From: Lutibacter sp. Hel_I_33_5
Lineage (GTDB): Bacteria > Bacteroidota > Bacteroidia > Flavobacteriales > Flavobacteriaceae
DNA length: 64,000 nucleotides
Assembly (NCBI RefSeq): GCF_007827455.1
Contig: NZ_VISM01000001.1
Span: 1,341,501 to 1,405,500 of the forward strand
Direction of reading: 5' to 3'
Part shown: positions 1 through 8,480 of the stretch, one piece after another
Layout: each line of letters opens with the position of its first letter
Position numbering within the stretch: position 1 is the stretch's first letter
The notes under the pieces: generated by a model
Told to the model about the DNA's origin: nothing
Database searches by the model: none
What the model saw: the letters and a program-made list of their open reading frames with translations, nothing else
Position numbers and translations under genes: made by a program

Positions 1-312
1 TTCAACTACTTTACAAATTTCTTCTTTTGTTGATCCAGCATCAACAACTAAAGTGGTATCTGATATTTTATCTAAAATTGTTGGTAATAGTTTTAATGTC
101 GCATCAACAGGAATAGAAACAATTACTAAATCTGCATTCTGCAAATCGTCTAAAGTTGCTTTTTTATCAATTAAATTAAGTTCTAACGCTTTATTTAAAG
201 TGGTATCTTTTCTACTGATTCCATGTATTACAACGTCTGGATTGTGATTTTTTATATCTATGGCAAAACTACCACCAATTAAACCAATACCAATCATGTA
301 TATATTTTTCAT
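1..312 (-). CDS. tyrA: Prephenate dehydrogenase, N-terminal part (runs off the left edge)
   Basis: Read on the minus strand from ATG at 312, this gives a protein beginning MKNIYMIGIGLIGGSFA, a Rossmann-fold NAD(P)-binding start with the GxGLIGGS motif of the TyrA family. Later residues include VSIPVDAT and VVDAGSTKEE, also typical of prephenate dehydrogenase. TyrA oxidatively decarboxylates prephenate to 4-hydroxyphenylpyruvate for tyrosine synthesis in the cytoplasm. Its start overlaps the stop of the upstream aminotransferase (ATGA), so the genes are translationally coupled in a pheA-aminotransferase-tyrA operon. Only about 104 residues are in the window; the catalytic C-terminal domain is missing because of the window edge. 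Confidence 0.85.
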   Translation of the reverse strand, partial: MKNIYMIGIGLIGGSFAIDIKNHNPDVVIHGISRKDTTLNKALELNLIDKKATLDDLQNADLVIVSIPVDATLKLLPTILDKISDTTLVVDAGSTKEEICKVVE

Positions 313-1451
313 AATCTTGATATTGCCTCTTTAATTATTTCTGATGTTACACATAATGAAAAACGAATATATCCTTCCCCTTGAGAACCAAAAACAGTTC
401 CTGGGGTAATAAAAATATCTTTATCATACAAAATTGAATCTGTAACTTCTTCTGATTTTTTTCCTTCAGGAATTTTTGCCCAAACAAATAATCCTGTTGA
501 GTTTTTTGAATACGTACAGTTTAATTTATCAGCTAACTGAAAAATTAAATCACGACGCTCTTCATATATTTTATTTTGTTTATTAAACCAATCATTTCCT
601 AATTGTAAAGCTTTAACAGCTCCTTTTTGAATGCCGTAAAACATTCCAGAATCCATATTACTTTTTACTTTTAATATTTGGTTGATAAAATCTTGATTTC
701 CTAAAACCATTCCTACTCTCCAACCAGCCATATTAAACGTTTTACTTAAAGAATTTAACTCTAAAGCAATTTCTTTTGCGCCGTCAACTTCTAAAATACT
801 TTTAGGCGCATCGTTTAAAATAAAACTATAAGGATTGTCATTTATAATTAAAATTTGATGCTTTTTTCCAAAAGCAACTAACTTTTTAAAAGTATCTTCT
901 AAAGGATTTGTTCCTGTTGGCATATGCGGATAATTAACCCACATTATTTTTATTTTACTTAAATCTTGTTCTTCTAATTCCTCAAAATTCGGTTGCCAAT
1001 TTGAAGCTTCATTTAAATTATAATACACAGGATTTGCACCAACTAATTTTGATACAGATGTATATGTTGGATATCCAGGATTAGGAATTAAAACTTCATC
1101 ACCTTCATTTAAAAAAGCCATTGAAATATGCATAATTCCTTCTTTACTCCCCATTAAAGGCAGTATTTCATTCTCAGGATTTACATCAACCTTAAATTTA
1201 TTTTTATAAAAAGAAGCAATCGCATCTCTTAATTCTGGTAAACCTTGATATGATTGATATTTATGTGCAGATGCATCAGTTAAACTACTTGAAATTGCCT
1301 CTAAAACTTCTGAAGGTGGTTGTAAATCTGGGCTTCCAATTCCCATTTGGATTATTGGTTTTCCTGCCAATGTTAATTGACGAACTTCTCTTAATTTTTT
1401 AGAGAAATAGTATTCTTGAACGGTATCTAATCTTTTTGCTGCTTCTATCAT
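309..1451 (-). CDS. Class I/II PLP-dependent aminotransferase of the aromatic operon
   Basis: This 380-residue fold-type I aminotransferase has the usual landmarks: NPGYPTY near residue 124, NYPHMPTG at about 173-180, and the PLP lysine Lys237 in SLSKTFNMAGWRVG. The position between pheA and tyrA suggests it transaminates phenylpyruvate and 4-hydroxyphenylpyruvate, but relatives act on other substrates such as LL-diaminopimelate or aspartate, so specificity is inferred from context. It overlaps pheA upstream (ATGA at 1448-1451) and tyrA downstream. Expression should depend on the attenuator in front of pheA. Confidence 0.85.
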   Translation of the reverse strand: MIEAAKRLDTVQEYYFSKKLREVRQLTLAGKPIIQMGIGSPDLQPPSEVLEAISSSLTDASAHKYQSYQGLPELRDAIASFYKNKFKVDVNPENEILPLMGSKEGIMHISMAFLNEGDEVLIPNPGYPTYTSVSKLVGANPVYYNLNEASNWQPNFEELEEQDLSKIKIMWVNYPHMPTGTNPLEDTFKKLVAFGKKHQILIINDNPYSFILNDAPKSILEVDGAKEIALELNSLSKTFNMAGWRVGMVLGNQDFINQILKVKSNMDSGMFYGIQKGAVKALQLGNDWFNKQNKIYEERRDLIFQLADKLNCTYSKNSTGLFVWAKIPEGKKSEEVTDSILYDKDIFITPGTVFGSQGEGYIRFSLCVTSEIIKEAISRL

Positions 1452-2275
1452 CTTCTTCCGTTTTTATATGCACCCAACACTTTAAATTCTGCTGCCATTA
1501 TTTTAATAATTGAAATGGCTTTTTCATACGCTTCATACTCATCAAAAGTAACATCAACAAAAAATGAATATTTCCATGGTGTCTCTATCACTGGTAACGA
1601 TTGAATCTTTGTTAAATTCATTTTACAATCACTCAATACATTTAAGATTGCTGCTAAACTTCCACGCTTATGATCTAACTGAAATTTTATTGATGCTTTA
1701 TTAATAGCATCTTTTCCGTTATTAGGCTTTTCAGTCTGAACAATTACAAAACGTGTTGCGTTATCTTTTATCGTTTGAATTTCATCTTCAATAACTTCTA
1801 GCTCAAAAATTTCAGCTGCAATTTTTGGCGCAATTGCTGCAACTCCTTTTAAATTGTTTTTTGAAATTCTTTTAGCAACTTCAGCTGTATCAACATCTTC
1901 AATTAATTTAATATGAGGATATTTTTTAAAGAACTCTTTACATTGTAACAATGCCATAGGATGTGAACACACTTCTGTAATATCTTCTAACTTTTGATTT
2001 GGCAATGCCATTAAGTGATGATGAATGTTTAAATATTGTTCTCCTACAATGTGCAAATCATTCTTATCAATTAAAGCATAATTAGGAATGATAGATCCAG
2101 CAATAGTGTTTTCTAGAGCCATAATACCAACATTTGCAGAATTATCTAAAAGACTATCTACTAAAACATCAAAAGACATGCATTCTTTTAATTGAATGGC
2201 AGCACCATAAAAGTCGCGTGCAACTTTATGATGATTTGAGCCTTCTGCTCCTTGTATGGCTATAATTTTATTCAT
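1448..2275 (-). CDS. pheA: Prephenate dehydratase
   Basis: A 275-residue monofunctional prephenate dehydratase, converting prephenate to phenylpyruvate for phenylalanine synthesis. The catalytic domain covers about residues 4-180 and includes the TRF motif (174-176) with its essential threonine. A C-terminal ACT domain (about 195-270) has GSLAAIL (205-211) and IQSLPV, the usual Phe-binding region for feedback inhibition. No chorismate mutase domain is fused. It is the first gene of the operon, and its ATG lies about 10 bases after the T-run of a leader terminator. Confidence 0.93.
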   Translation of the reverse strand: MNKIIAIQGAEGSNHHKVARDFYGAAIQLKECMSFDVLVDSLLDNSANVGIMALENTIAGSIIPNYALIDKNDLHIVGEQYLNIHHHLMALPNQKLEDITEVCSHPMALLQCKEFFKKYPHIKLIEDVDTAEVAKRISKNNLKGVAAIAPKIAAEIFELEVIEDEIQTIKDNATRFVIVQTEKPNNGKDAINKASIKFQLDHKRGSLAAILNVLSDCKMNLTKIQSLPVIETPWKYSFFVDVTFDEYEAYEKAISIIKIMAAEFKVLGAYKNGRR

Positions 2276-2284
2276 TTATGTTCT

Positions 2285-2315
2285 AAAAAAAAAGTCTCGA
2301 AATTTTCGAGACTTT
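2285..2315 (-). terminator. Attenuator terminator in the pheA leader
   Basis: On the minus strand, an 11-bp stem AAAGTCTCGAA / TTCGAGACTTT (2315-2305 with 2301-2291) with a 3-base loop is followed by a T-run ending at 2285. It sits between the leader peptide and pheA, so it would stop transcription before the operon. The strand AAGTCTC can pair alternatively with GAGACTT at 2353-2347, extended by ATA/TAT across one bulged A. Confidence 0.85.
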
Positions 2316-2352
2316 ATATTTTATAATTGATTTAACAACATGGTATAAGTCT

Positions 2353-2412
2353 CTATCTTTTATTAAAAAAATAAAAGTAAAAATAGAAACGGTTCCAAGT
2401 GTTATGTAACAT
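2353..2412 (-). CDS. Phe/Tyr leader peptide of the pheA operon attenuator
   Basis: A 20-codon frame in the pheA leader encodes MLHNTWNRFYFYFYFFNKR. Codons 9-16 are Phe-Tyr-Phe-Tyr-Phe-Tyr-Phe-Phe, the end products of the operon it precedes. It begins about 20 bases after the likely transcription start and ends (TAG, 2355-2353) where GAGACTT, the putative antiterminator strand, begins. Translation is inferred; there is no Shine-Dalgarno sequence, as usual in this phylum. The eight-residue aromatic run in exactly this place is very unlikely to be chance. Confidence 0.82.
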   Translation of the reverse strand: MLHNTWNRFYFYFYFFNKR

Positions 2413-2437
2413 CTTAATAATCTTTGTTTTGAATTGA

Positions 2438-2468
2438 CAAATCTATACATTAATTTGATATAATCAAA
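2438..2468 (-). promoter_or_regulatory. Promoter of the pheA operon
   Basis: TTTG at 2468-2465 and TAGATTTG at 2445-2438 are separated by 19 bases, matching the Bacteroidota TTG / TAnnTTTG promoter. The transcription start should lie near 2432, giving a leader of about 155 nt that contains the leader peptide and terminator. Confidence 0.75.
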
Positions 2469-2683
2469 TATTGTGTACTTTATTTAATTAGAATTAAATA
2501 TTTCTTAATCTAAATGGTTGATTTTAATTTAAATTAATAATTCTTTCTTTTTTTAATGGTATTATTACTATTAATTCAAAGTATTACACTCAAAAACAAA
2601 CAATAATTAAGTAGTTTTTAAGTTTAAGAAAGGAAGTTTTGTTAAAAAAACACAATATTTCATGTTTGTTTTTATAAAAACTA

Positions 2684-2691
2684 TATATTTG
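2684..2691 (+). promoter_or_regulatory. -7 element ahead of the PorP/SprF gene
   Basis: TATATTTG matches TAnnTTTG about 22 bases upstream of the preferred TTG start at 2713. No good TTG lies at the expected 19-21 base distance, so the match is partial. Its main value is as an argument against translation starting at the ATG at 2662. Confidence 0.4.
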
Positions 2692-2712
2692 GAAACCCCT
2701 AAAGAATTAAGA

Positions 2713-3684
2713 TTGATAAAAAAAATCACTTTATTATTAATCATGTTTTTTTGCGTGAAAAATTTCGCACAAGAAACATTACCTATTTATTCTGATTATT
2801 TATCAGATAATGTCTATTTAGTACATCCTGCTGCTGCAGGAATCGGTACGTGTGCAAAGTTACGTTTAACAGCTAGACAACAATGGGCAGGAATAAAAAA
2901 TGCTCCAGAATTACAAACATTAAGTTTTCATAATAAGTTCACTGATAAAGCTGCTTTTGGGTTTGTTTTATTTAATGATAAGAACGGTTTTCATTCTCAA
3001 AAAGGAATTCAAAGCACCTATGCTTATCATTTAGAATTAGACCAAGGAAATGTATTTAATCAATTATCTTTTGGTTTGTCTTTTACTTTTGTACAAAATC
3101 AATCTGATCAAAGTACATTTACTGGTGATCCAGCAGTAAGTCAATTGATACAAAGCAGCTCTTATTATAATGCAGATTTTGGAATGGCTTATCATTTAGG
3201 TGGTTTTTCTTCATATTTAACGGTAAAGAATTTATTATTATCTGCAAAAACAGGTTTTAATGCTAGTTTTGAACCTTTAAACTTAAGAAACTATATTTTA
3301 TCGCTTGGTTATTATTTTGGACAAAATGCTAAAATTCAACTTGAACCTTCATTAATGGTACAACTAAGAGAATCTACTGGTGAAAGAATTGCTGATTTAA
3401 ATATTAAGGCCTATAAAAATTACGAAAATATGCAATTATGGTTTGCATTGTCATATAGAAGGAGTTTTGACACAAAACCTGTCCAAAACTTACAATACGT
3501 AACACCTATAATTGGCGTAAATTATAATCGTTTTATGTTTTCTTATACCTACACAAAACAAATAAATGATATTGTATTAACTAATAGTGGATTTAATCAA
3601 ATTTCTGTTGGATACGACTTGTTTTGTAAAAGACAAAGAGCTTCTGCCTGTCCAAACATCCATTCAGCATTCAATGGCTTTTAA
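2713..3684 (+). CDS. PorP/SprF family type IX secretion system membrane protein
   Basis: An outer-membrane beta-barrel of the PorP/SprF family. From TTG at 2713 it begins with a signal peptide (KKITLLLIMFFCVKNFAQ), followed by the family opening ETLPIYSDYLSDNVYLVHPA and repeated amphipathic strands ending SVGYDLFC. Family members are partners of type IX secretion substrates, for example SprF with SprB. An in-frame ATG at 2662 exists, but a TAnnTTTG match at 2684-2691 lies inside that extension and the extension spoils the signal peptide, so I prefer 2713 (about 323 residues). The C-terminus overlaps the convergent murI stop by 4 bases. No giant adhesin partner gene lies beside it here. Confidence 0.85.
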   Translation: MIKKITLLLIMFFCVKNFAQETLPIYSDYLSDNVYLVHPAAAGIGTCAKLRLTARQQWAGIKNAPELQTLSFHNKFTDKAAFGFVLFNDKNGFHSQKGIQSTYAYHLELDQGNVFNQLSFGLSFTFVQNQSDQSTFTGDPAVSQLIQSSSYYNADFGMAYHLGGFSSYLTVKNLLLSAKTGFNASFEPLNLRNYILSLGYYFGQNAKIQLEPSLMVQLRESTGERIADLNIKAYKNYENMQLWFALSYRRSFDTKPVQNLQYVTPIIGVNYNRFMFSYTYTKQINDIVLTNSGFNQISVGYDLFCKRQRASACPNIHSAFNGF

Positions 3685-4478
3685 AAGTCCAATTCTTTTA
3701 TAGTTATATTTTTTTTATACTCTTTTATTAGGGAAGATAAATTTTCTTTTGGTTGATTGATATAAAACTGGTGATTTGTTTTTTCATTCAAACCTGAAAA
3801 AGATAATTTATGTTTTTCTAAAATAGCTTTGGTTTGTCTTGCCACCGCTTCACCAGAATCAATAATTTTAATATCATTCCCTACTATTTCCCTAATCTTT
3901 TTAATTAAGTATGGATAATGTGTACATCCTAGAACAATAGCATCTACATTTCTAACTACCATTGGTTGTAAATACTTTTCTAAAAGTGAAGTCATTTTAA
4001 CAGAATCAATTTCCCCATTCTCAATTAACTCAACTAATCCTTCTCCAACTTGCTCTAAGACAACTATTTCATCATCAATTTTACTTGAAGTTTTTTCAAA
4101 CAAATCGCTATTTAAAGTTCCTTTCGTTGCTAAAATTCCAATAACATTTGTTTTAGTCGCTAATGATGCTGGCTTAATTGCTGGTTCTATTCCTATGAAC
4201 GGAACATCATACTTTTTTCTTAGGATTTTAATGGCATTTGTAGTCGCTGTATTACATGCTACAACTATCATTTTACATCCTTTTTTTAATAGAAGTTCTG
4301 TGTTTTTTATACTTAATTCAATAATTTTTTCTTTAGATTTTTGTCCATATGGGGCATTCTTACTATCAGACAAATAGATAGTGTTTTCATTGGGTAACGT
4401 TTGTACTATTTCTTTCCAAATAGATGTTCCACCAACCCCAGAATCAAAAATACCAATAGCGTTTTTATTGATTTTCAT
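3681..4478 (-). CDS. murI: Glutamate racemase
   Basis: A 265-residue cofactor-independent racemase making D-glutamate for peptidoglycan. The N-terminal motif GIFDSGVGGTSIW contains the conserved DSGVGG. The catalytic cysteines are in VACNTATTNA (about residue 75) and VLGCTHYP (about residue 185). Length and motifs match a full enzyme. It lies downstream of the ompH genes on the same strand, separated by a terminator hairpin at about 4498-4522. Confidence 0.95.
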   Translation of the reverse strand: MKINKNAIGIFDSGVGGTSIWKEIVQTLPNENTIYLSDSKNAPYGQKSKEKIIELSIKNTELLLKKGCKMIVVACNTATTNAIKILRKKYDVPFIGIEPAIKPASLATKTNVIGILATKGTLNSDLFEKTSSKIDDEIVVLEQVGEGLVELIENGEIDSVKMTSLLEKYLQPMVVRNVDAIVLGCTHYPYLIKKIREIVGNDIKIIDSGEAVARQTKAILEKHKLSFSGLNEKTNHQFYINQPKENLSSLIKEYKKNITIKELDF

Positions 4479-4494
4479 ATATTGTTAAAAATAA

Positions 4495-4525
4495 AAAAAT
4501 CCTGTTTAAAAAAACAGGATTTTCA
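4495..4525 (-). terminator. Terminator of the bamA-ompH-ompH transcript
   Basis: AATCCTGTTT / AAACAGGATT forms a strong hairpin, with a T-rich tract following on the minus strand. It separates the ompH pair from murI. Confidence 0.75.
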
Positions 4526-4546
4526 ATATTCATTTTAATTAGATAT

Positions 4547-5053
4547 TTAAAAACCTAATTTAGTTTTTACTGCATTATATAAATCTTCTCCTTTAGAAAC
4601 TAATAATCCTTTACCAGAAGACGCATCTAAAACATATAAAATACTTTTGCTCGCTGCAACTGCTTCTACTGCTTTTTTAGCTTTTTCTAAAATTGGTAAT
4701 AAACCATCGTTTTGTTTCTTTTGCATATCTTGGTATGCAGCTTGTTCAGCTTGTTGAATTTTCGCTCTTTCTTGTTGTACTTCACCAGCTCTTTTCTCAT
4801 TTTCAGATTGTGTCTGAGAAACTTGCTCTGCAGTATACTTTTTCATTTTAGCTTCCAACTTTTTTGCCATACCTTCAATTTCATCTTTATAGGTTTTTGC
4901 AAGCTTTTCTATATTTACCTTTAACGTTTTAGTTTCTGGCATATTAGCTACTAATTTTTCGTAATTTATGTGAGCTACTTTTTGTGCATTTGCTACACCA
5001 CCAAAACTTAAGGTAAGTACTGCAATTAATAGTAACGTCTTTAAATGTTTCAT
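4547..5053 (-). CDS. OmpH/Skp family periplasmic chaperone (second copy)
   Basis: A 168-residue protein with a signal peptide (ending about GGVANAQ) and then KVAHINYEKLVANMPETK, the conserved start of Skp/OmpH proteins. The centre (about 60-125) is a long charged coiled coil rich in Lys, Glu and Gln, which forms the tentacle arms in Skp. These chaperones hold unfolded outer-membrane proteins for BamA. It lies 14 bases downstream of a longer paralogue and behind bamA, a typical Bacteroidota arrangement. Confidence 0.9.
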   Translation of the reverse strand: MKHLKTLLLIAVLTLSFGGVANAQKVAHINYEKLVANMPETKTLKVNIEKLAKTYKDEIEGMAKKLEAKMKKYTAEQVSQTQSENEKRAGEVQQERAKIQQAEQAAYQDMQKKQNDGLLPILEKAKKAVEAVAASKSILYVLDASSGKGLLVSKGEDLYNAVKTKLGF

Positions 5054-5067
5054 TCTTGTTGTTTTAA

Positions 5068-5835
5068 TTAATTATTATCTTGTTTTTTTGCTTGTTCTTT
5101 TTTCTTTAATAACTCTTCTTTTTTCTTTTTAAGCAATAATCTTTTTGCTTCTCTTTCTTTTAATCGAGCCTCTCTTTTTGCTTGAATTGCTTTTTTCTGT
5201 GCTTCTTTATCTGCTAACTTTTTATCCTTAACTGCTGTTTTAGCTTCTAAAACTTGCTGTTGTTTTTCTGTTAACTCTCTTGGAGCATTCTTTTTAGCAT
5301 TTCTTTCTTTTACTTTTTTGGCTCTACCAATACTACTTAAAACGAGCTCGCTAATATCGTGTTTTTTGTTTGAATACAACATAACTAAATCGCTAGATTT
5401 ATCAAACACAAAATCATACTTTTTTCTAGCAGCGATACCTTGTATCGCATTATAGACTTGATCTTGCACTGGCTGAACTAATTGTTTTCTCAACAAAAAC
5501 ATGTCTCCTTTTGGTCCAAAATATAAAGATTCTAATCTTCTTAATTCTTGTTGTTTTAAGGTAATCTCTTCTTCTTTCTCCTCAATTAAATCTTTAGTTA
5601 AAATAGCTTTCTCGTCAGATAAGTCGGTTTTCAACACTTCAATATAACGTGCTTGTTTATCTAAATTATTTTTCCATTTGGCTACTTTAGTATCTAACGT
5701 ATTTTGAGCTTCTAAATATTCTGGAACATTTTCTAGAATATATTCCATATCTATATAAGCGATACGTTGATTTTTTTGAGCAATAGTCAAAGAACCAGTA
5801 AGTAAAAGAACGATTATAAAAAATATATTTTTCAT
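5068..5835 (-). CDS. OmpH/Skp family periplasmic chaperone (long copy)
   Basis: From ATG at 5835 this is a 255-residue protein with a clear signal peptide (MKNIFFIIVLLLTGSLTIAQ) followed by QRIAYIDMEYILENVPEY, the Skp family opening. A coiled coil follows, and the last roughly 80 residues are extremely Lys/Arg/Glu-rich (repeated KKK, AKR and EEL groups), a tail absent from the second copy. A longer frame reaches 5934 but would bury the signal peptide and overlap bamA, so 5835 is preferred. Likely an outer-membrane protein chaperone. Confidence 0.88.
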   Translation of the reverse strand: MKNIFFIIVLLLTGSLTIAQKNQRIAYIDMEYILENVPEYLEAQNTLDTKVAKWKNNLDKQARYIEVLKTDLSDEKAILTKDLIEEKEEEITLKQQELRRLESLYFGPKGDMFLLRKQLVQPVQDQVYNAIQGIAARKKYDFVFDKSSDLVMLYSNKKHDISELVLSSIGRAKKVKERNAKKNAPRELTEKQQQVLEAKTAVKDKKLADKEAQKKAIQAKREARLKEREAKRLLLKKKKEELLKKKEQAKKQDNN

Positions 5836-5897
5836 CTGTATAATGTGTTTAGAAAAAACCGTGCCAAAAATTTTATAAGTTACAAATGTAGCAATTT

Positions 5898-8480
5898 TTA
5901 GAACTGTCTTCCAATAATAAAATGTGTTTGCCAACCAGATTTTACAGATTGCCCAGGTAATGGATCAAAACCATGAGCAAAATCTATTCCTAATAATCCA
6001 AATGCAGGCATAAATATACGTATCCCTAATCCAGCTGATCTCTTTAACTCAAACGGATTAAATTCAGAAAAAGTATTATAAGAATTTCCAGCTTCCATAA
6101 ACCCTAAGGCATAAATAGAAGATGACGGACTATCAGTAATAGAATAACGCAATTCTAATTGATATTTATTATACATAATACCTCCTTCTGCAGAAGATAA
6201 ACGGTTATTTTCATATCCTCTTAAACCTATTGTTTCTCTTCCATCTAATTGAAATGCTGCAATACCATCTCCTCCAACAAAATATCTTTCGAAAGGAGAA
6301 TTTCCAACCTCTTTATTATATGTTCCTAAATACCCTAACTCGGCATTGGTCATTAAAACTAACTTAGGAGTAAATGATGTAAACCATTTTCCTTTTGCTG
6401 ATAATTTATAGTATTCTAACCACTTATATTTTTCTGCAGTACCTAAACTTGAATAATCTTTTCCATTTACTAAAGAATACGGAAATGTTGCTTTTGCAGC
6501 AATAGAAAAGTTTGACCCATACGTTGGGAAAATCAAACTTGGTCCAGCAGAACTTCTAGTTAAAGAAATATTATATGCTAAATTATTTAAATTACCATTA
6601 TTAATAACATCTCTACCAACACCAAATTGATAGTTATTTAAGTTAAAACTTTGATAACTTATCGATTGTGATAATTGAAAGAAATCATCTGGCCATTTTA
6701 AACGTTGACCTAGTCCAATACTAGCCCCAATAATTCCAATACTCTGATCTCTATCTACCGCTCCAGTTTGAAAGTTAAAACGATATTGATTTGAAGAATA
6801 CAAAGAGAATGATAATGATTTTGGTTTTCTACCTCCTAACCATGGTTCTGTAAAAGACAAACTATACGTATTATACGTTCTACTTGACTGTAAACGTAAT
6901 GCTAAGTTCTGTCCATCACCCATTGGTAAAGGTTTATAAGCTTCTTTATTAAATATGTTTCTTATCGAGAAATTATTAAATGAAAGTCCTAAAGTACCAA
7001 TAAAAGATCCACCTCCATAACCACCTTGAAGTTCTATCTGACTACCTCCTTTTTCTACCACAGCAAATTCTATATCTGCTGTTTTGTTTTGATAATTTGG
7101 GTTCACATCTGGTGACACATTCGTATCAAAAAACCCTAGCTGTCCAATCTCTCTAATAGATCTAATTATTGCTTGTCGACTAAATAAATCTCCTGGTTTC
7201 ACACGTAATTCTCTAAAAATTACATGATCATTAGTTTTATCATTTCCAGAAACAGTTACTTTTTTAATCGTTGCTTTTTCATCTTCTCTAATTCTAACTT
7301 CAACAGTAATAGAATCATTTTTTACTCTCGTTTCAACAGCATTTACTTGAGAGAATAAAAATCCATTATTCTGGTAAAGTGTTTGAATATCTTCTGAACT
7401 TGGAGTACCATCTCCAGTAACTCTTTCTTTTAAAACCGCACCATTATATACATCTCCTTTTTCAATTCGTAAAAGTCGTTGTAATGTTTCATCAGAATAT
7501 TCTTTATTTCCAACAAATAAAATTTCTGCAAACTTATATTGTCTTCCTTCTTCTAATTTTATTTCTAAGCTGATCGTGTTATCATCATTCCAAACAATTT
7601 TATCATCTAAAATTCTTGCATCACGATACCCAATTCTACTATATTTTTCTAATATACTTTCTAAATCTTCTTTATAATCATCCTCAATATATTTAGAACT
7701 TTTCCAAAAACGTCCAAAGAATTTTCTTTTTGTGTTTTTCATTGCTCCTCTAAGCTTACTATCAGATAGCGCTTGATTTCCATCAAATTTTATACTCTTA
7801 ATTTTTATTTTCTCTCCTTTATCAATAAAAATAGACATACTAACTGCATTAATGTCAGAAGTATCTTTTTGAGTATTTAAAGCAACCTTGGTCTTTAAAA
7901 AACCTTTGTCTGTATATTTCTTTTTAAAATAATTTTTTGTGGTAACAACTAAGTTGTCTGTTACCATTGCACCAGGTTTTAATTCAGCATCTTTTTTAAG
8001 TTCTTTTGCTCTTGATTTTGAAACTCCAGCAAAAACTACTTCTTTTAATTGTGGTAATTCTATTACATCAAACTGAAGATATACTGCATTTCCATCAATT
8101 TTTGATAGATAAACATCAACATCGCTAAATTGCTTACTATCATATAATTTTTTAATGGCACTGGTCAATTTATCTCCTGGCAACTTTATTACCTGACCAT
8201 TTCTTAAACCGGTATAAACACGCACAGTTTGTTCACTAAATTTCTGAAGTCCAGTAATTGTTATTCCTCCAAGAATATATTCTTTTCCTTTTTCAAAACT
8301 AACACTTTGATTAACATTTATAGAGTCTTTTGCCGTCTGAGCAACACTACTTGTTACAAAAAGTAGTAAACTAAAAAATGTTACCGTAGTAACTATTTGC
8401 TTAAAAAAATTATTCTGTAATCTGTTCGCTTGTCTTTCCAAATCTTCGTTCTCTATTCTGATATTCAATAATTGCGTCAT
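5898..8480 (-). CDS. bamA: Outer-membrane protein assembly factor BamA
   Basis: A roughly 860-residue Omp85 protein, the core of the BAM machine that inserts beta-barrels in the outer membrane. After a signal-like segment (TFFSLLLFVTSSVAQ) come POTRA-like domains, for example GITITGLQKFSEQTVRVYTG and ILFVGNKEYSDETL. A C-terminal barrel includes the ERYFVGGDGIAAFQLDGRETIGLRGY region and ends in FIIGRQF. The ATG at 8480 and a TTG at 8441 are both plausible starts; both overlap the 3' end of uppS, because no start codon occurs after the uppS stop and before the signal peptide. A frame open to 8537 is less likely. Confidence 0.93.
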   Translation of the reverse strand: MTQLLNIRIENEDLERQANRLQNNFFKQIVTTVTFFSLLLFVTSSVAQTAKDSINVNQSVSFEKGKEYILGGITITGLQKFSEQTVRVYTGLRNGQVIKLPGDKLTSAIKKLYDSKQFSDVDVYLSKIDGNAVYLQFDVIELPQLKEVVFAGVSKSRAKELKKDAELKPGAMVTDNLVVTTKNYFKKKYTDKGFLKTKVALNTQKDTSDINAVSMSIFIDKGEKIKIKSIKFDGNQALSDSKLRGAMKNTKRKFFGRFWKSSKYIEDDYKEDLESILEKYSRIGYRDARILDDKIVWNDDNTISLEIKLEEGRQYKFAEILFVGNKEYSDETLQRLLRIEKGDVYNGAVLKERVTGDGTPSSEDIQTLYQNNGFLFSQVNAVETRVKNDSITVEVRIREDEKATIKKVTVSGNDKTNDHVIFRELRVKPGDLFSRQAIIRSIREIGQLGFFDTNVSPDVNPNYQNKTADIEFAVVEKGGSQIELQGGYGGGSFIGTLGLSFNNFSIRNIFNKEAYKPLPMGDGQNLALRLQSSRTYNTYSLSFTEPWLGGRKPKSLSFSLYSSNQYRFNFQTGAVDRDQSIGIIGASIGLGQRLKWPDDFFQLSQSISYQSFNLNNYQFGVGRDVINNGNLNNLAYNISLTRSSAGPSLIFPTYGSNFSIAAKATFPYSLVNGKDYSSLGTAEKYKWLEYYKLSAKGKWFTSFTPKLVLMTNAELGYLGTYNKEVGNSPFERYFVGGDGIAAFQLDGRETIGLRGYENNRLSSAEGGIMYNKYQLELRYSITDSPSSSIYALGFMEAGNSYNTFSEFNPFELKRSAGLGIRIFMPAFGLLGIDFAHGFDPLPGQSVKSGWQTHFIIGRQF

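Noticed and set aside
2283..2450. A 55-residue minus-strand frame (MYRFVNSKQ...) covering the pheA leader
   Set aside because: The pheA -7 promoter element lies inside its first codons and it reads through the terminator stem. The 19-residue aromatic leader frame explains the region better.
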